From a bacterium (GTDB lineage Bacteria > Patescibacteriota > Patescibacteriia > CAIQCM01), in assembly GCA_023246535.1 (NCBI GenBank), contig JAHFIF010000007.1, positions 1-19,388 of the forward strand: a DNA stretch of 19,388 nucleotides. Direction: 5' to 3'. Below the pieces are notes generated by a model that saw nothing but the letters and a program-made list of their open reading frames with translations, did not search any database and was not told where the DNA came from. Numbering within the stretch: position 1 is the stretch's first letter; every line of letters starts with the position of its first letter. Shown here in pieces: positions 6,403 through 16,393 of the stretch. The position numbers were made by a program, and so were the translations under genes.

Positions 6403-9318
6403 TTATTGCTTAAGACACACCGTCCCGACGTATGAGGTTGAATAACTGCTGTTCCAACCGGGCATGTAGTAGACGTTGGAATATCCATTGCCGCTAGCCG
6501 CGCCAAGGGAGTAGTAATTGTTGTTCATGATGAACGATCCGGCAGGGCTGGACCAGTGTGCTTTGCCGTCGGTGACCGTGCCCGTCGTATATCCGGCCGG
6601 GCAAGTGGTCGTGTTTTCCATGTAGCGAACGTCCGGCATCGACGCCCCACCGCTGGAGCTTGGGCAATTCGTTCCGTCGGCCAAACAGACGCCCTTGCCG
6701 CCGACCGTGAGCCCGCCGTACATGATATTGGAGGTAACCGATGAGTTGCCGATCACAACCTGGTTCGAGGCGGTTGCTTGCGCGTTGTAGCCGATGGCGA
6801 CGGAGTTGGTAATGCCGTCAACCGAAGCGTTGGCAGAATTTCCCAAAAAAGTGCTGTTGCTGATCGTCGCCAGGGTGACCGCATTGTTCCAACCGGCCGC
6901 GTTTCCGACGGCGGTGTTGCCGGTTCCGGTGGTTAAAGTTTTCAACGCAATCGTGCCGAGGCCGGTATTTTCATGCCCGGTCGTATTCACCAAGAGCGCG
7001 TTCGTGCCAAGCGCGGTATTATTGGCGCCGGTCGTATTCGCCGCCAACGAAGCTTGGCCAACGGAAGTATTTGAGGAACCGCTGGTATCAAGCGAGAGCG
7101 CGTTCAAACCTAACGCCGTATTGTAGCTGCCCGTACTGCTCACCATCAGAGACAAGGCGCCGATGGCGGTATTGCCGTTTCCGGAATTCACGATTCCCGT
7201 GCCCCGGCCCAAAAAGACATTGTCATGGGCCGGATCGATGTTCATGAGTCCGGGAATTTTTACTTGCGTAATCGCTCCATTTCCGATCATAACCTGGTTC
7301 GAGGCCGTGATCTGCGCGCCGTTACCGAGCGCCATTGAGTTGGTGACGCCGTTAACTGAGGAGTTGGCGCCGTAGCCCAAGAACGTGCTGTTAGACATGG
7401 TTTGAAGGGAAGTTCCCGAGTTGTAACCCGCCCAGAAACCAACCGCCGTGTTGTCGATGCCGGTGGTGTTGGAGGCGAGAGAAAAATAACCGCTCGCGGT
7501 ATTGTTATTGCCGGTCGTGTTGGAAGTGAGGGTCGAGGCGCCGCTCGCGGTATTGTAGCTGCCGGTGTTGCTATAGAGAGCCACGTCGCCGATGCTGACA
7601 TTGTAGGAGCCTAGGATGTTGCTATACAGGTTTCGCCAACCAACTCCCGTATTAAAGTTGCCGTTGGTATTGGCGTTACCAGTCTGTATGCCCAAAAAAG
7701 TATTATCGAGGATCGGATCGAAGTTGATGAGGCCGGCGACTTGCAGCTTGTTGTTCGGCGTCGTTGTGCCGACGCCGACCTTGCCGTCATTGGCGATGAA
7801 TAAATATTCCGGGTTGGTGTCCTTTGATGACAGGGAGAGGCCCATGGAATCGGTTCCGAGCGCGGCCACTTGCGCGTACGCGTTTCCGCCGGCGTAGTTC
7901 GGATTGAGCAATAAAGTTTTTCCGGAACGAACGACCGTGATCCATCCCCCGTTGACGTGGAGCGCCGAACCGGGCGTGGCGGTGCCGATCCCGACGTTGC
8001 CGCCATTGGGGTTTAAAAGCAGCATTTTTGACACGGAGTCGTTTAAGGTGACCGACTGGATCCACGACGCCGCGCCGGTCGATGTTGCTCCGATTTCCAT
8101 ACCCACGGCGTTGTTCCCCATTTGGAATTGCGCAATGGTGTTTTGCGGGACGCCGGAGGTCGAAGGCAAGCCGTCGCCGCCCATCATTAATACGCCTTTG
8201 GTCCCCGAGGAAACCGCCAAGCCGCTGGTGTGCGCGGGATAAGACCAATTAAGGTAGATCCCGCCCGGCGTCGCCGTTGAATTTGATTCAAGGCTCAATG
8301 AGCCTCCGGCGATGCTATTTCCGAAAAGCGTATAACCGGCGGCGTTGATCGCCGAGGTCCATGGCGTTTGCGAGCCGCCGCCAACCGTCGTCCAACTGGC
8401 GACCCCGGCGGTGGTGGCGCTCAACACCTGGCCATTCACGGTCGGCGCGGCGGCCGGGAGCGTAATGGCGTAGGTGGCAGCAACCGAAGCGGGAACATTA
8501 ACCGTGATGCCATTGGCGGTGGCGCCGGCCAAATACAGCGAACCGGCGGTCGTGCCGGCGGTGCCGAGCGTGAGCAGCGCCGAAGGCGCGGTGTTGGCAA
8601 TTCCAATCTGGCCGCCGGGGCTGACGTACAACCGCGTGGTTCCGGCCGCGACCGGATCGCCGCTCAAGGCGTTGCTCTGTTTAATGACAAAGTCGCCGGC
8701 AGCGACTGAGTTGGTGAGGAGCGCCCAGTCGCGGGCGGCGGCGACGCTGCTCGAGTTGCGCAGCGTGATGCCGGTGTTGGTGGCACTGGTCGAAGAGCTT
8801 TCAAAATTGGCGACGGCGCCGTTGGCGACGTTGGCCAAAATGTCGAGATAGTATGACGGCGCAATACCCATGCCGAGTTTGGAGCCGGGGTACATGTAAA
8901 CATTGCCGTTAAAGTCGCCGGCATAACTCGCGGCGTTGCCGGTGGAGGCGTACAAGCCGACGCCGGTCGCGGATTCGCCGGAGAGACCGAAGAGGCCGGC
9001 ATTGTCGGCGCCGCAAACCTTGGCGCCGGTGCAGTTGGCATCGCCGGTGCCGGCGGTATCATACCGGCCTTTGCCGGCAAGCCAGGTGTCGCCGGGCTGC
9101 GCCACGGCACTCTGCGCCCAAACCGGACCGCTAATCCCAGCCATGCTCGGCGGGTTATTGCTCGGTTCGTTCCAATTCAAAGCCAAAGTATTCTTGACTG
9201 AAAGTCCAAAAACCGCCAGCACGCCGACCAGCACTGCAAGAGTGAGCGAGCGAAAAATTAAAAAAGACCTCTTGGAGCGCTTTGTTCCAAGACGCCTGGA
9301 CCGCAGCTTCTTAAGCAT
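6403..9318 (-). CDS. Large exported fibre-like repeat protein, paralogue with short cysteine-containing C-terminal domain
   Basis: The protein has 971 residues. Its first 50 residues are nearly identical to those of the 1213-residue neighbour (basic n-region 1-18, hydrophobic 19-41, TLA at 44-46). The shaft to about residue 330 is also close, and one block is identical at the DNA level. GNVGIGTATP lies near residue 440 and VGVGTTTPNNKLQVAGL near 520. Two sets of NTAVG-type repeats occupy residues about 556-632 and 716-809. The hinge KGVCLADGTNC (875-885) leads to a unique tip, residues 894-971, with C906 and C968, rich in Tyr/Asn/Gly and ending CLKQ. No peptidase S74-type chaperone domain is evident. 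I infer a cell-surface fibre or adhesin. It has its own promoter and terminator. An alternative is a tail-fibre-like protein, but no phage genes are near. Confidence 0.85.
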   Translation of the reverse strand: MLKKLRSRRLGTKRSKRSFLIFRSLTLAVLVGVLAVFGLSVKNTLALNWNEPSNNPPSMAGISGPVWAQSAVAQPGDTWLAGKGRYDTAGTGDANCTGAKVCGADNAGLFGLSGESATGVGLYASTGNAASYAGDFNGNVYMYPGSKLGMGIAPSYYLDILANVANGAVANFESSSTSATNTGITLRNSSSVAAARDWALLTNSVAAGDFVIKQSNALSGDPVAAGTTRLYVSPGGQIGIANTAPSALLTLGTAGTTAGSLYLAGATANGITVNVPASVAATYAITLPAAAPTVNGQVLSATTAGVASWTTVGGGSQTPWTSAINAAGYTLFGNSIAGGSLSLESNSTATPGGIYLNWSYPAHTSGLAVSSGTKGVLMMGGDGLPSTSGVPQNTIAQFQMGNNAVGMEIGATSTGAASWIQSVTLNDSVSKMLLLNPNGGNVGIGTATPGSALHVNGGWITVVRSGKTLLLNPNYAGGNAYAQVAALGTDSMGLSLSSKDTNPEYLFIANDGKVGVGTTTPNNKLQVAGLINFDPILDNTFLGIQTGNANTNGNFNTGVGWRNLYSNILGSYNVSIGDVALYSNTGSYNTASGASTLTSNTTGNNNTASGYFSLASNTTGIDNTAVGFWAGYNSGTSLQTMSNSTFLGYGANSSVNGVTNSMALGNGAQITASNQVMIGNGAITQVKIPGLMNIDPAHDNVFLGRGTGIVNSGNGNTAIGALSLMVSSTGSYNTALGLNALSLDTSGSSNTSVGQASLAANTTGANNTALGTNALLVNTTGHENTGLGTIALKTLTTGTGNTAVGNAAGWNNAVTLATISNSTFLGNSANASVDGITNSVAIGYNAQATASNQVVIGNSSVTSNIMYGGLTVGGKGVCLADGTNCPSSSGGASMPDVRYMENTTTCPAGYTTGTVTDGKAHWSSPAGSFIMNNNYYSLGAASGNGYSNVYYMPGWNSSYSTSYVGTVCLKQ
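6893..7173 (-). repeat. NTAxG 17-residue repeats, set 2 (surface protein 971)
   Basis: Five complete 17-residue units (starting NTAIG, NTALG, NTSVG, NTALG, NTGLG) and a partial NTAVGNAAG cover residues about 716-809. The Leu and TTG positions are conserved between units, giving a strict 51-bp period. Confidence 0.85.
7424..7653 (-). repeat. NTAxG 17-residue repeats, set 1 (surface protein 971)
   Basis: Four units (NTGVG, NVSIG, NTASG, NTASG), one of them 16 residues, then a partial NTAVGFWAG, cover residues about 556-632. The set is more degenerate than the second one and is separated from it by a non-repeat linker that includes an IDPAHDNVFLG segment like the INFDP..NTFLG segment before set 1. 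Confidence 0.8.
8326..8457 (-). repeat. 132-bp block identical to 5257-5388 (copy B)
   Basis: This is the second copy of the 132-bp perfect match between the two surface-protein genes (offset 3069 bp). A further block at about 8682-8817 matches 5613-5748 with only a few differences. Confidence 0.9.
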
Positions 9319-9341
9319 AGGACTTATTATTAGTTGTTTAC

Positions 9342-9350
9342 ATTATAACA
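9342..9350 (-). promoter_or_regulatory. Extended -10 promoter of the 971-residue surface protein
   Basis: Minus-strand TGTTATAAT lies 23 bases upstream of the ATG at 9318. The leader CTAATAATAAGTCCT before the ATG is shared with the paralogue. No clear -35 and no Shine-Dalgarno are present, and the predicted leader is only about 16 bases. Confidence 0.72.
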
Positions 9351-9410
9351 AAAAATTACTGGAACGAACACACGCCTTTTACATATTGATGGGTACTCTG
9401 CCCCCCTTTT

Positions 9411-10460
9411 TTACGGGCAGACGGTTTTAGCACGATTTACAACCGATCTTAAACCTAAAAAAACGGCGACGGCGACCAGTGCAAACGAAATGGCCAAAAA
9501 ATCCGTTCCGCTGAAATATCTCTGTTGCTGCAGAAGCACAGGAAGCGCGCCAATGATCAGTGCCAGGCACGGCAAGCCAAAGGCCAGGCCGGGACGTTTC
9601 GGAAACAAACGATACATGGCCGCCAAAGTGACGGGCATGGTGAATTGAAAAAGAAAAACACCGATGATCGCCAGCGCCGGCACGGCCGGAAAGATGATCA
9701 AAAGCGGCGCCGAAACAACAACCCCGCCTAAGGCAACGGCGATAAAACCATAGCGATCGGCTAAAATTCCCCCGAGCCCTTTTCCCAAAACGACCGCGAT
9801 GGTCATGACCAAGAGCAATAAAACATCGCTTTTCCAAGGCATGACCCAAGAAAACCCGAGAAGCGAACGTCCGGCGATGACCAAAAATATCAAAACAAAC
9901 GCACCAACCCATTGCATGCTCCTTGCCGGCGCCGTTGTTCTCGTCGGCGGGAGCGATGGCTTTAAACGATACAAAATAACGGCCATGACCATGAGCGCAA
10001 CGGCAAAAATCCATCCGTAAGCAAAGTCCGACTTCCCTATCAAAGTTCCCAGCGCCAAGCCGATCGCCCCCGGCGCGACAAACAAACCGGGCGCCGTTGC
10101 TCGGTACGGCGTCAGATTGAGACTGATGCTGCCACCGCCAACGTGAAAAAGCGCGTTGCCGACGCCAAGCAAAATTACTACCAGCCAAAACGATACCGGC
10201 AAAACCAGAACACCCAAAGCCGTTAACGTACAGCCGGCAACGGCCATCAGGCGCGGCAAAGCCAAACGGTCCGAAAGCCAGCCAAAGAGCGGCTGCGTGC
10301 CAAAAGCCAAAACTCCATAAACCAAGATCGCGAGCGTTATTGTGCCCATGCCCGGCGACCAAACATACCACAGACTAAAAAGCGCCGCGGCGCAAGACAG
10401 ATCGACCAAACCGTGCGCCGCCGCATATTGCAGCAAAACCAGCTTGTCGCGATCGTTCAT
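9411..10460 (-). CDS. Major facilitator superfamily transporter
   Basis: The 349-residue polytopic membrane protein has about 10-12 hydrophobic segments, slightly short for MFS (about 400). Motif A appears in the first half as GWLSDRLALPR (60-70) and again in the second half as GGILADRYG (230-238), the expected two-fold repeat. GVGNALFHVGGG (99-110) is characteristic of one MFS subgroup that includes drug-efflux-like proteins, but the substrate cannot be assigned. The ATG at 10460 overlaps the upstream gene's TGA (ATGA, 10457-10460), indicating translational coupling, and it is the last gene of a four-gene operon. The stop TAA is followed by an A-run and G-run, with a weak 6-bp hairpin lacking a T-tract. 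Confidence 0.88.
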   Translation of the reverse strand: MNDRDKLVLLQYAAAHGLVDLSCAAALFSLWYVWSPGMGTITLAILVYGVLAFGTQPLFGWLSDRLALPRLMAVAGCTLTALGVLVLPVSFWLVVILLGVGNALFHVGGGSISLNLTPYRATAPGLFVAPGAIGLALGTLIGKSDFAYGWIFAVALMVMAVILYRLKPSLPPTRTTAPARSMQWVGAFVLIFLVIAGRSLLGFSWVMPWKSDVLLLLVMTIAVVLGKGLGGILADRYGFIAVALGGVVVSAPLLIIFPAVPALAIIGVFLFQFTMPVTLAAMYRLFPKRPGLAFGLPCLALIIGALPVLLQQQRYFSGTDFLAISFALVAVAVFLGLRSVVNRAKTVCP

Positions 10461-10810
10461 AGATACGGGTAAAAAACTTTGGTCACGGTCAAGATATAGC
10501 CGATCGAAAAAGAAGCCGCGTTCGCGAAGAAGGAGAGCTTAAAGGACTTCTTTTTGCCAAAGCCGGCGAAGATAAGAAGCAGCGCTTCGATAATGACGAT
10601 CGCGATCTCAAAATAGATGATCGTGACCCAACCAATTTGCCAGCCAAAATAATTACTTAAAATGTATAACGCCAAATTAAAAGCGGGGTGCGTGATCAAA
10701 TTCATCAAAATCACCGCCAAAACAATGGATTTTTCATAAAAGAACAATCGCGCCACCGCGACCTCGATGATTATGGTCAAGGCCAGAGCAAAAAAATATT
10801 TTACGATCAT
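10457..10810 (-). CDS. Small four-helix membrane protein, unknown function
   Basis: The 117-residue protein is predicted to cross the membrane four times (about 4-22, 27-52, 60-82 and 92-114), with a basic cytoplasmic loop KKKSFK (86-91). Acidic residues sit within membrane segments (E16, E68, E75), and NLITHP (37-42) opens a likely re-entrant or helix-break region. Similar unnamed proteins with a buried Glu and an N-x-x-T-(N/H)-P motif seem familiar to me from other bacteria, but I cannot name a family. It lies 22 bp after the 105-residue membrane protein and overlaps the MFS gene by 4 bases, so it probably works with them. No Shine-Dalgarno precedes the ATG (an A-run does). Confidence 0.8.
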   Translation of the reverse strand: MIVKYFFALALTIIIEVAVARLFFYEKSIVLAVILMNLITHPAFNLALYILSNYFGWQIGWVTIIYFEIAIVIIEALLLIFAGFGKKKSFKLSFFANAASFSIGYILTVTKVFYPYL

Positions 10811-10832
10811 TTTTTTAAATTAATCGCGGTCT

Positions 10833-11150
10833 TTATAAAATCGCCAAGATCGCCGCGAGTGCGGCCAGCAGGATCGGGAGTAAAAACGGGACGTGAATAT
10901 TGCGACGGTCTTTGAAGCTGACAACGCCGACATAAAGCGAGATGGCGGCGGAGTTAAGATACAACAACGCAGCTATTCTTGAGGCGGCGGTTTCGATCAG
11001 CTCTCTTACATTAACGGAACAAACGCGGTCATAGCAATAGACCTCCGGAAACAATTTACCAAGAAGCAAGATGATGACGATCACAATAACGTCAACCGCG
11101 GCGAGCAGCAACAGAAAATGTCCGGTTTTTTTCCGGAGGGAAAAGGCCAT
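10833..11150 (-). CDS. Small three-helix membrane protein, unknown function
   Basis: The 105-residue protein has a basic start (MAFSLRKKTG) and three hydrophobic segments (about 11-31, 55-76 and 86-105). Positive-inside topology puts the loop with C39 and C44 outside, where they could form a disulfide. The FKDRRN stretch (79-84) would be cytoplasmic. I recognise no family. Its ATG is separated by only 2 bases from the TAA of the upstream gene, so the two are coupled in one operon. Confidence 0.75.
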   Translation of the reverse strand: MAFSLRKKTGHFLLLLAAVDVIVIVIILLLGKLFPEVYCYDRVCSVNVRELIETAASRIAALLYLNSAAISLYVGVVSFKDRRNIHVPFLLPILLAALAAILAIL

Positions 11151-11152
11151 AT

Positions 11153-11422
11153 TTATTTCTGTTCGATATTTTTAACAACCGCCGCCTGTTTTTCTTTCTT
11201 TGCCTGCTTTTGTTTGCGCAACTCGTTCACAAAGTATAACGAGAAACCGACGACGAAAGCGACGGCGGCTAACAAGGCGATCCAAGGGTAAATGCCCGAT
11301 TCGACAGGGTGTGCCGACCGAAAAGAAGACCCGGGAATCGGGACGTCGGCGTAAGCGGCGGTGGATACAAATAAAACGAAAAACACGCTCAATAAAGCCG
11401 AGATTTTTGTATATTTAAACAT
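11153..11422 (-). CDS. Small exported single-pass membrane protein, unknown function
   Basis: The 89-residue protein has a clear Sec signal peptide (1-25, cleavage likely AYA|DV), a short outside segment beginning DVPIPGSSF, one membrane helix (about 44-66, PWIALLAAVAFVVGFSLYFV) and a K/E/Q-rich cytoplasmic tail (68-89). It is the first gene of the four-gene operon 11422-9411, 28 bases downstream of an extended -10 element. No family is recognised. The arrangement suggests a subunit of a small membrane complex with the two genes that follow. Confidence 0.78.
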   Translation of the reverse strand: MFKYTKISALLSVFFVLFVSTAAYADVPIPGSSFRSAHPVESGIYPWIALLAAVAFVVGFSLYFVNELRKQKQAKKEKQAAVVKNIEQK

Positions 11423-11450
11423 AAATTGTCATTGAGTTAGGTCGCTTTCC

Positions 11451-11459
11451 ATTATACCA
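11451..11459 (-). promoter_or_regulatory. Extended -10 promoter of the small-membrane-protein/MFS operon
   Basis: Minus-strand TGGTATAAT lies 28 bases before the ATG at 11422. No -35 hexamer is convincing at 16-18 bp. The sequence is identical to the -10 region at 12397-12405. Confidence 0.72.
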
Positions 11460-11525
11460 TCGCAAAATAATAACTAAATGCTAACAACTAAATTCCAAAA
11501 ATACGACCGTCACCTACTGCCCGCG

Positions 11526-12329
11526 CTATCTTTCGGCTAAGTTGCCGGCGTGGCGTGGTTTTCCTTCGGCGTAGAGTTGGTAAACTTCCGAGGCGACGAG
11601 AGGATTGCTGTACACGCGCACGTCGTCGATGTAGCCGTTAAAAAAATATTGGCCGGCCAAGAACGAGCCGATGCGGATCGTGTTGCTGGCCGAACCGCCG
11701 CTCCACGTGGTGTCAGTGGCCTTGTCCAGCGCGCCGTCGATGTATATTTTCGCCTTACCCGTCGTTGACGCCGGGTCATAGGACGCGATGATGTTGTACC
11801 AAGTATTGGCGACCAGCGCCTTGTTGGAATAAAAGCTGCTCGAAAGAGCCGTCTCAAAACGGACCGTGCCGTTTCCCGGCATCCAGATATTCAGGAAATT
11901 GGCGCCGCCGACATTCTGGCCGAAGAGGCATTGCTGGGCGCCAATATTGGTCGTATTCATCCATAAAGAGATCGTCACGCCGTTCGGATAGGTCGGGCCC
12001 GTAGCGGTAACGTCGCTTGCGCCGTTAAAGGACAGGGAACAGCCGGTCTTGGTCGGCGTGGTCGCGGAAAACGTCGCGCCGTTTACGGTTCCCGTATTCC
12101 CGTTTCCCGAACGGTCGGAAACGGTCGCGCCGCTGCACTCATCAAAGCTCCATGACCCGGTGAGCGCATCGCCGATCGTCCGAGCGATCTGCCCGTTCAA
12201 TTGCTGGCCGGAAGCCAAGCGCGCCTTGTCGCGCGCGCCGCTCATTGAGACGATCGCAATCGTCGAAAGCAGGCCGATGATGCTGATCACGACCAAAAGT
12301 TCGACCAAGGTAAAAGCGCGACGGGACAT
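11526..12329 (-). CDS. Pilin N-terminus fused to a LamG/concanavalin A-like domain
   Basis: The start is set at the ATG at 12329 (MSRRAFTLVELL, 267 residues). The in-frame ATG at 12398 sits on the promoter -10 and would add only the translation of an intergenic repeat (FGIRHSILVIRYSS). The prepilin site is A5|F6, with Glu at mature +5 and a hydrophobic helix to about residue 27. A LamG fold starts near residue 55 (GSWSFDECSGATVSDRSGNG), with LSFNGASDV, GVTISLWMNT, WYNIIASYDP, AKIYIDGALD and the closing FFNGYIDDVRVYS, then a short tail ending AGNLAER. I infer an exported minor or tip pilin with a possible carbohydrate-binding head. Its N-terminal DNA is about 90% like that of the two pilin genes at 1179-2440. 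Confidence 0.88.
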   Translation of the reverse strand: MSRRAFTLVELLVVISIIGLLSTIAIVSMSGARDKARLASGQQLNGQIARTIGDALTGSWSFDECSGATVSDRSGNGNTGTVNGATFSATTPTKTGCSLSFNGASDVTATGPTYPNGVTISLWMNTTNIGAQQCLFGQNVGGANFLNIWMPGNGTVRFETALSSSFYSNKALVANTWYNIIASYDPASTTGKAKIYIDGALDKATDTTWSGGSASNTIRIGSFLAGQYFFNGYIDDVRVYSNPLVASEVYQLYAEGKPRHAGNLAER

Positions 12330-12396
12330 GGCTGAAGAATATCGAATGACTAATATCGAATGTCTAATGCCGAACGACGGCAACGTAAGTCTTAGC

Positions 12397-12405
12397 ATTA
12401 TACCA
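12397..12405 (-). promoter_or_regulatory. Extended -10 promoter of the pilin-LamG gene
   Basis: Minus-strand TGGTATAAT starts 5 bases after the rpoC terminator stem. Any -35 contact would fall inside the terminator hairpin. It predicts a leader of about 60 bases to the ATG at 12329 and overlaps the false upstream ATG at 12398. Confidence 0.72.
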
Positions 12406-12407
12406 CC

Positions 12408-12444
12408 AAAATAAACACCGCCGGGTTAAGCCGGCGGTGTTTAT
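12408..12444 (-). terminator. Rho-independent terminator of rpoBC
   Basis: A perfect 14-bp stem (12411-12424 with 12431-12444) closes a 6-base loop. On the minus strand the 3' arm GGTGTTTAT is followed by TTTGG. It begins about 47 bases after the rpoC stop. Confidence 0.9.
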
Positions 12445-12491
12445 CTCCTATTTTGGGATTTAGTTCTTAGTTTTTAGTTCTTGCCTGCAGG

Positions 12492-16370
<3,879 letters not shown>

Positions 16371-16393
16371 AAGTTTGTGGGGTATGGCAAGGA

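Noticed and set aside
2608..9318. Prophage tail-fibre locus
   Set aside because: Repeats resemble tail fibres, but there are no capsid, terminase, integrase or lysis genes, each protein has a signal peptide, and each gene has its own promoter.
9398..9420. Hairpin CTGCCC/GGGCAG at the end of the MFS gene as a terminator
   Set aside because: The stem is only 6 bp, the loop is long and contains the stop codon, and no T-tract follows on the minus strand. The adjoining A6/G6 run lies after the stop, so recoding is also not supported.
10457..10460. TGA recoded as glycine or tryptophan, as in some CPR lineages
   Set aside because: TGA ends the 117-residue membrane protein in an ATGA overlap with the MFS start, and no in-frame TGA interrupts the conserved genes.
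12330..12398. N-terminal extension of the second pilin-LamG protein from the ATG at 12398
   Set aside because: The extension translates an intergenic direct repeat, and its ATG sits on the promoter -10. The ATG at 12329 gives the MSRRAFTLVELL start also seen at 1709.
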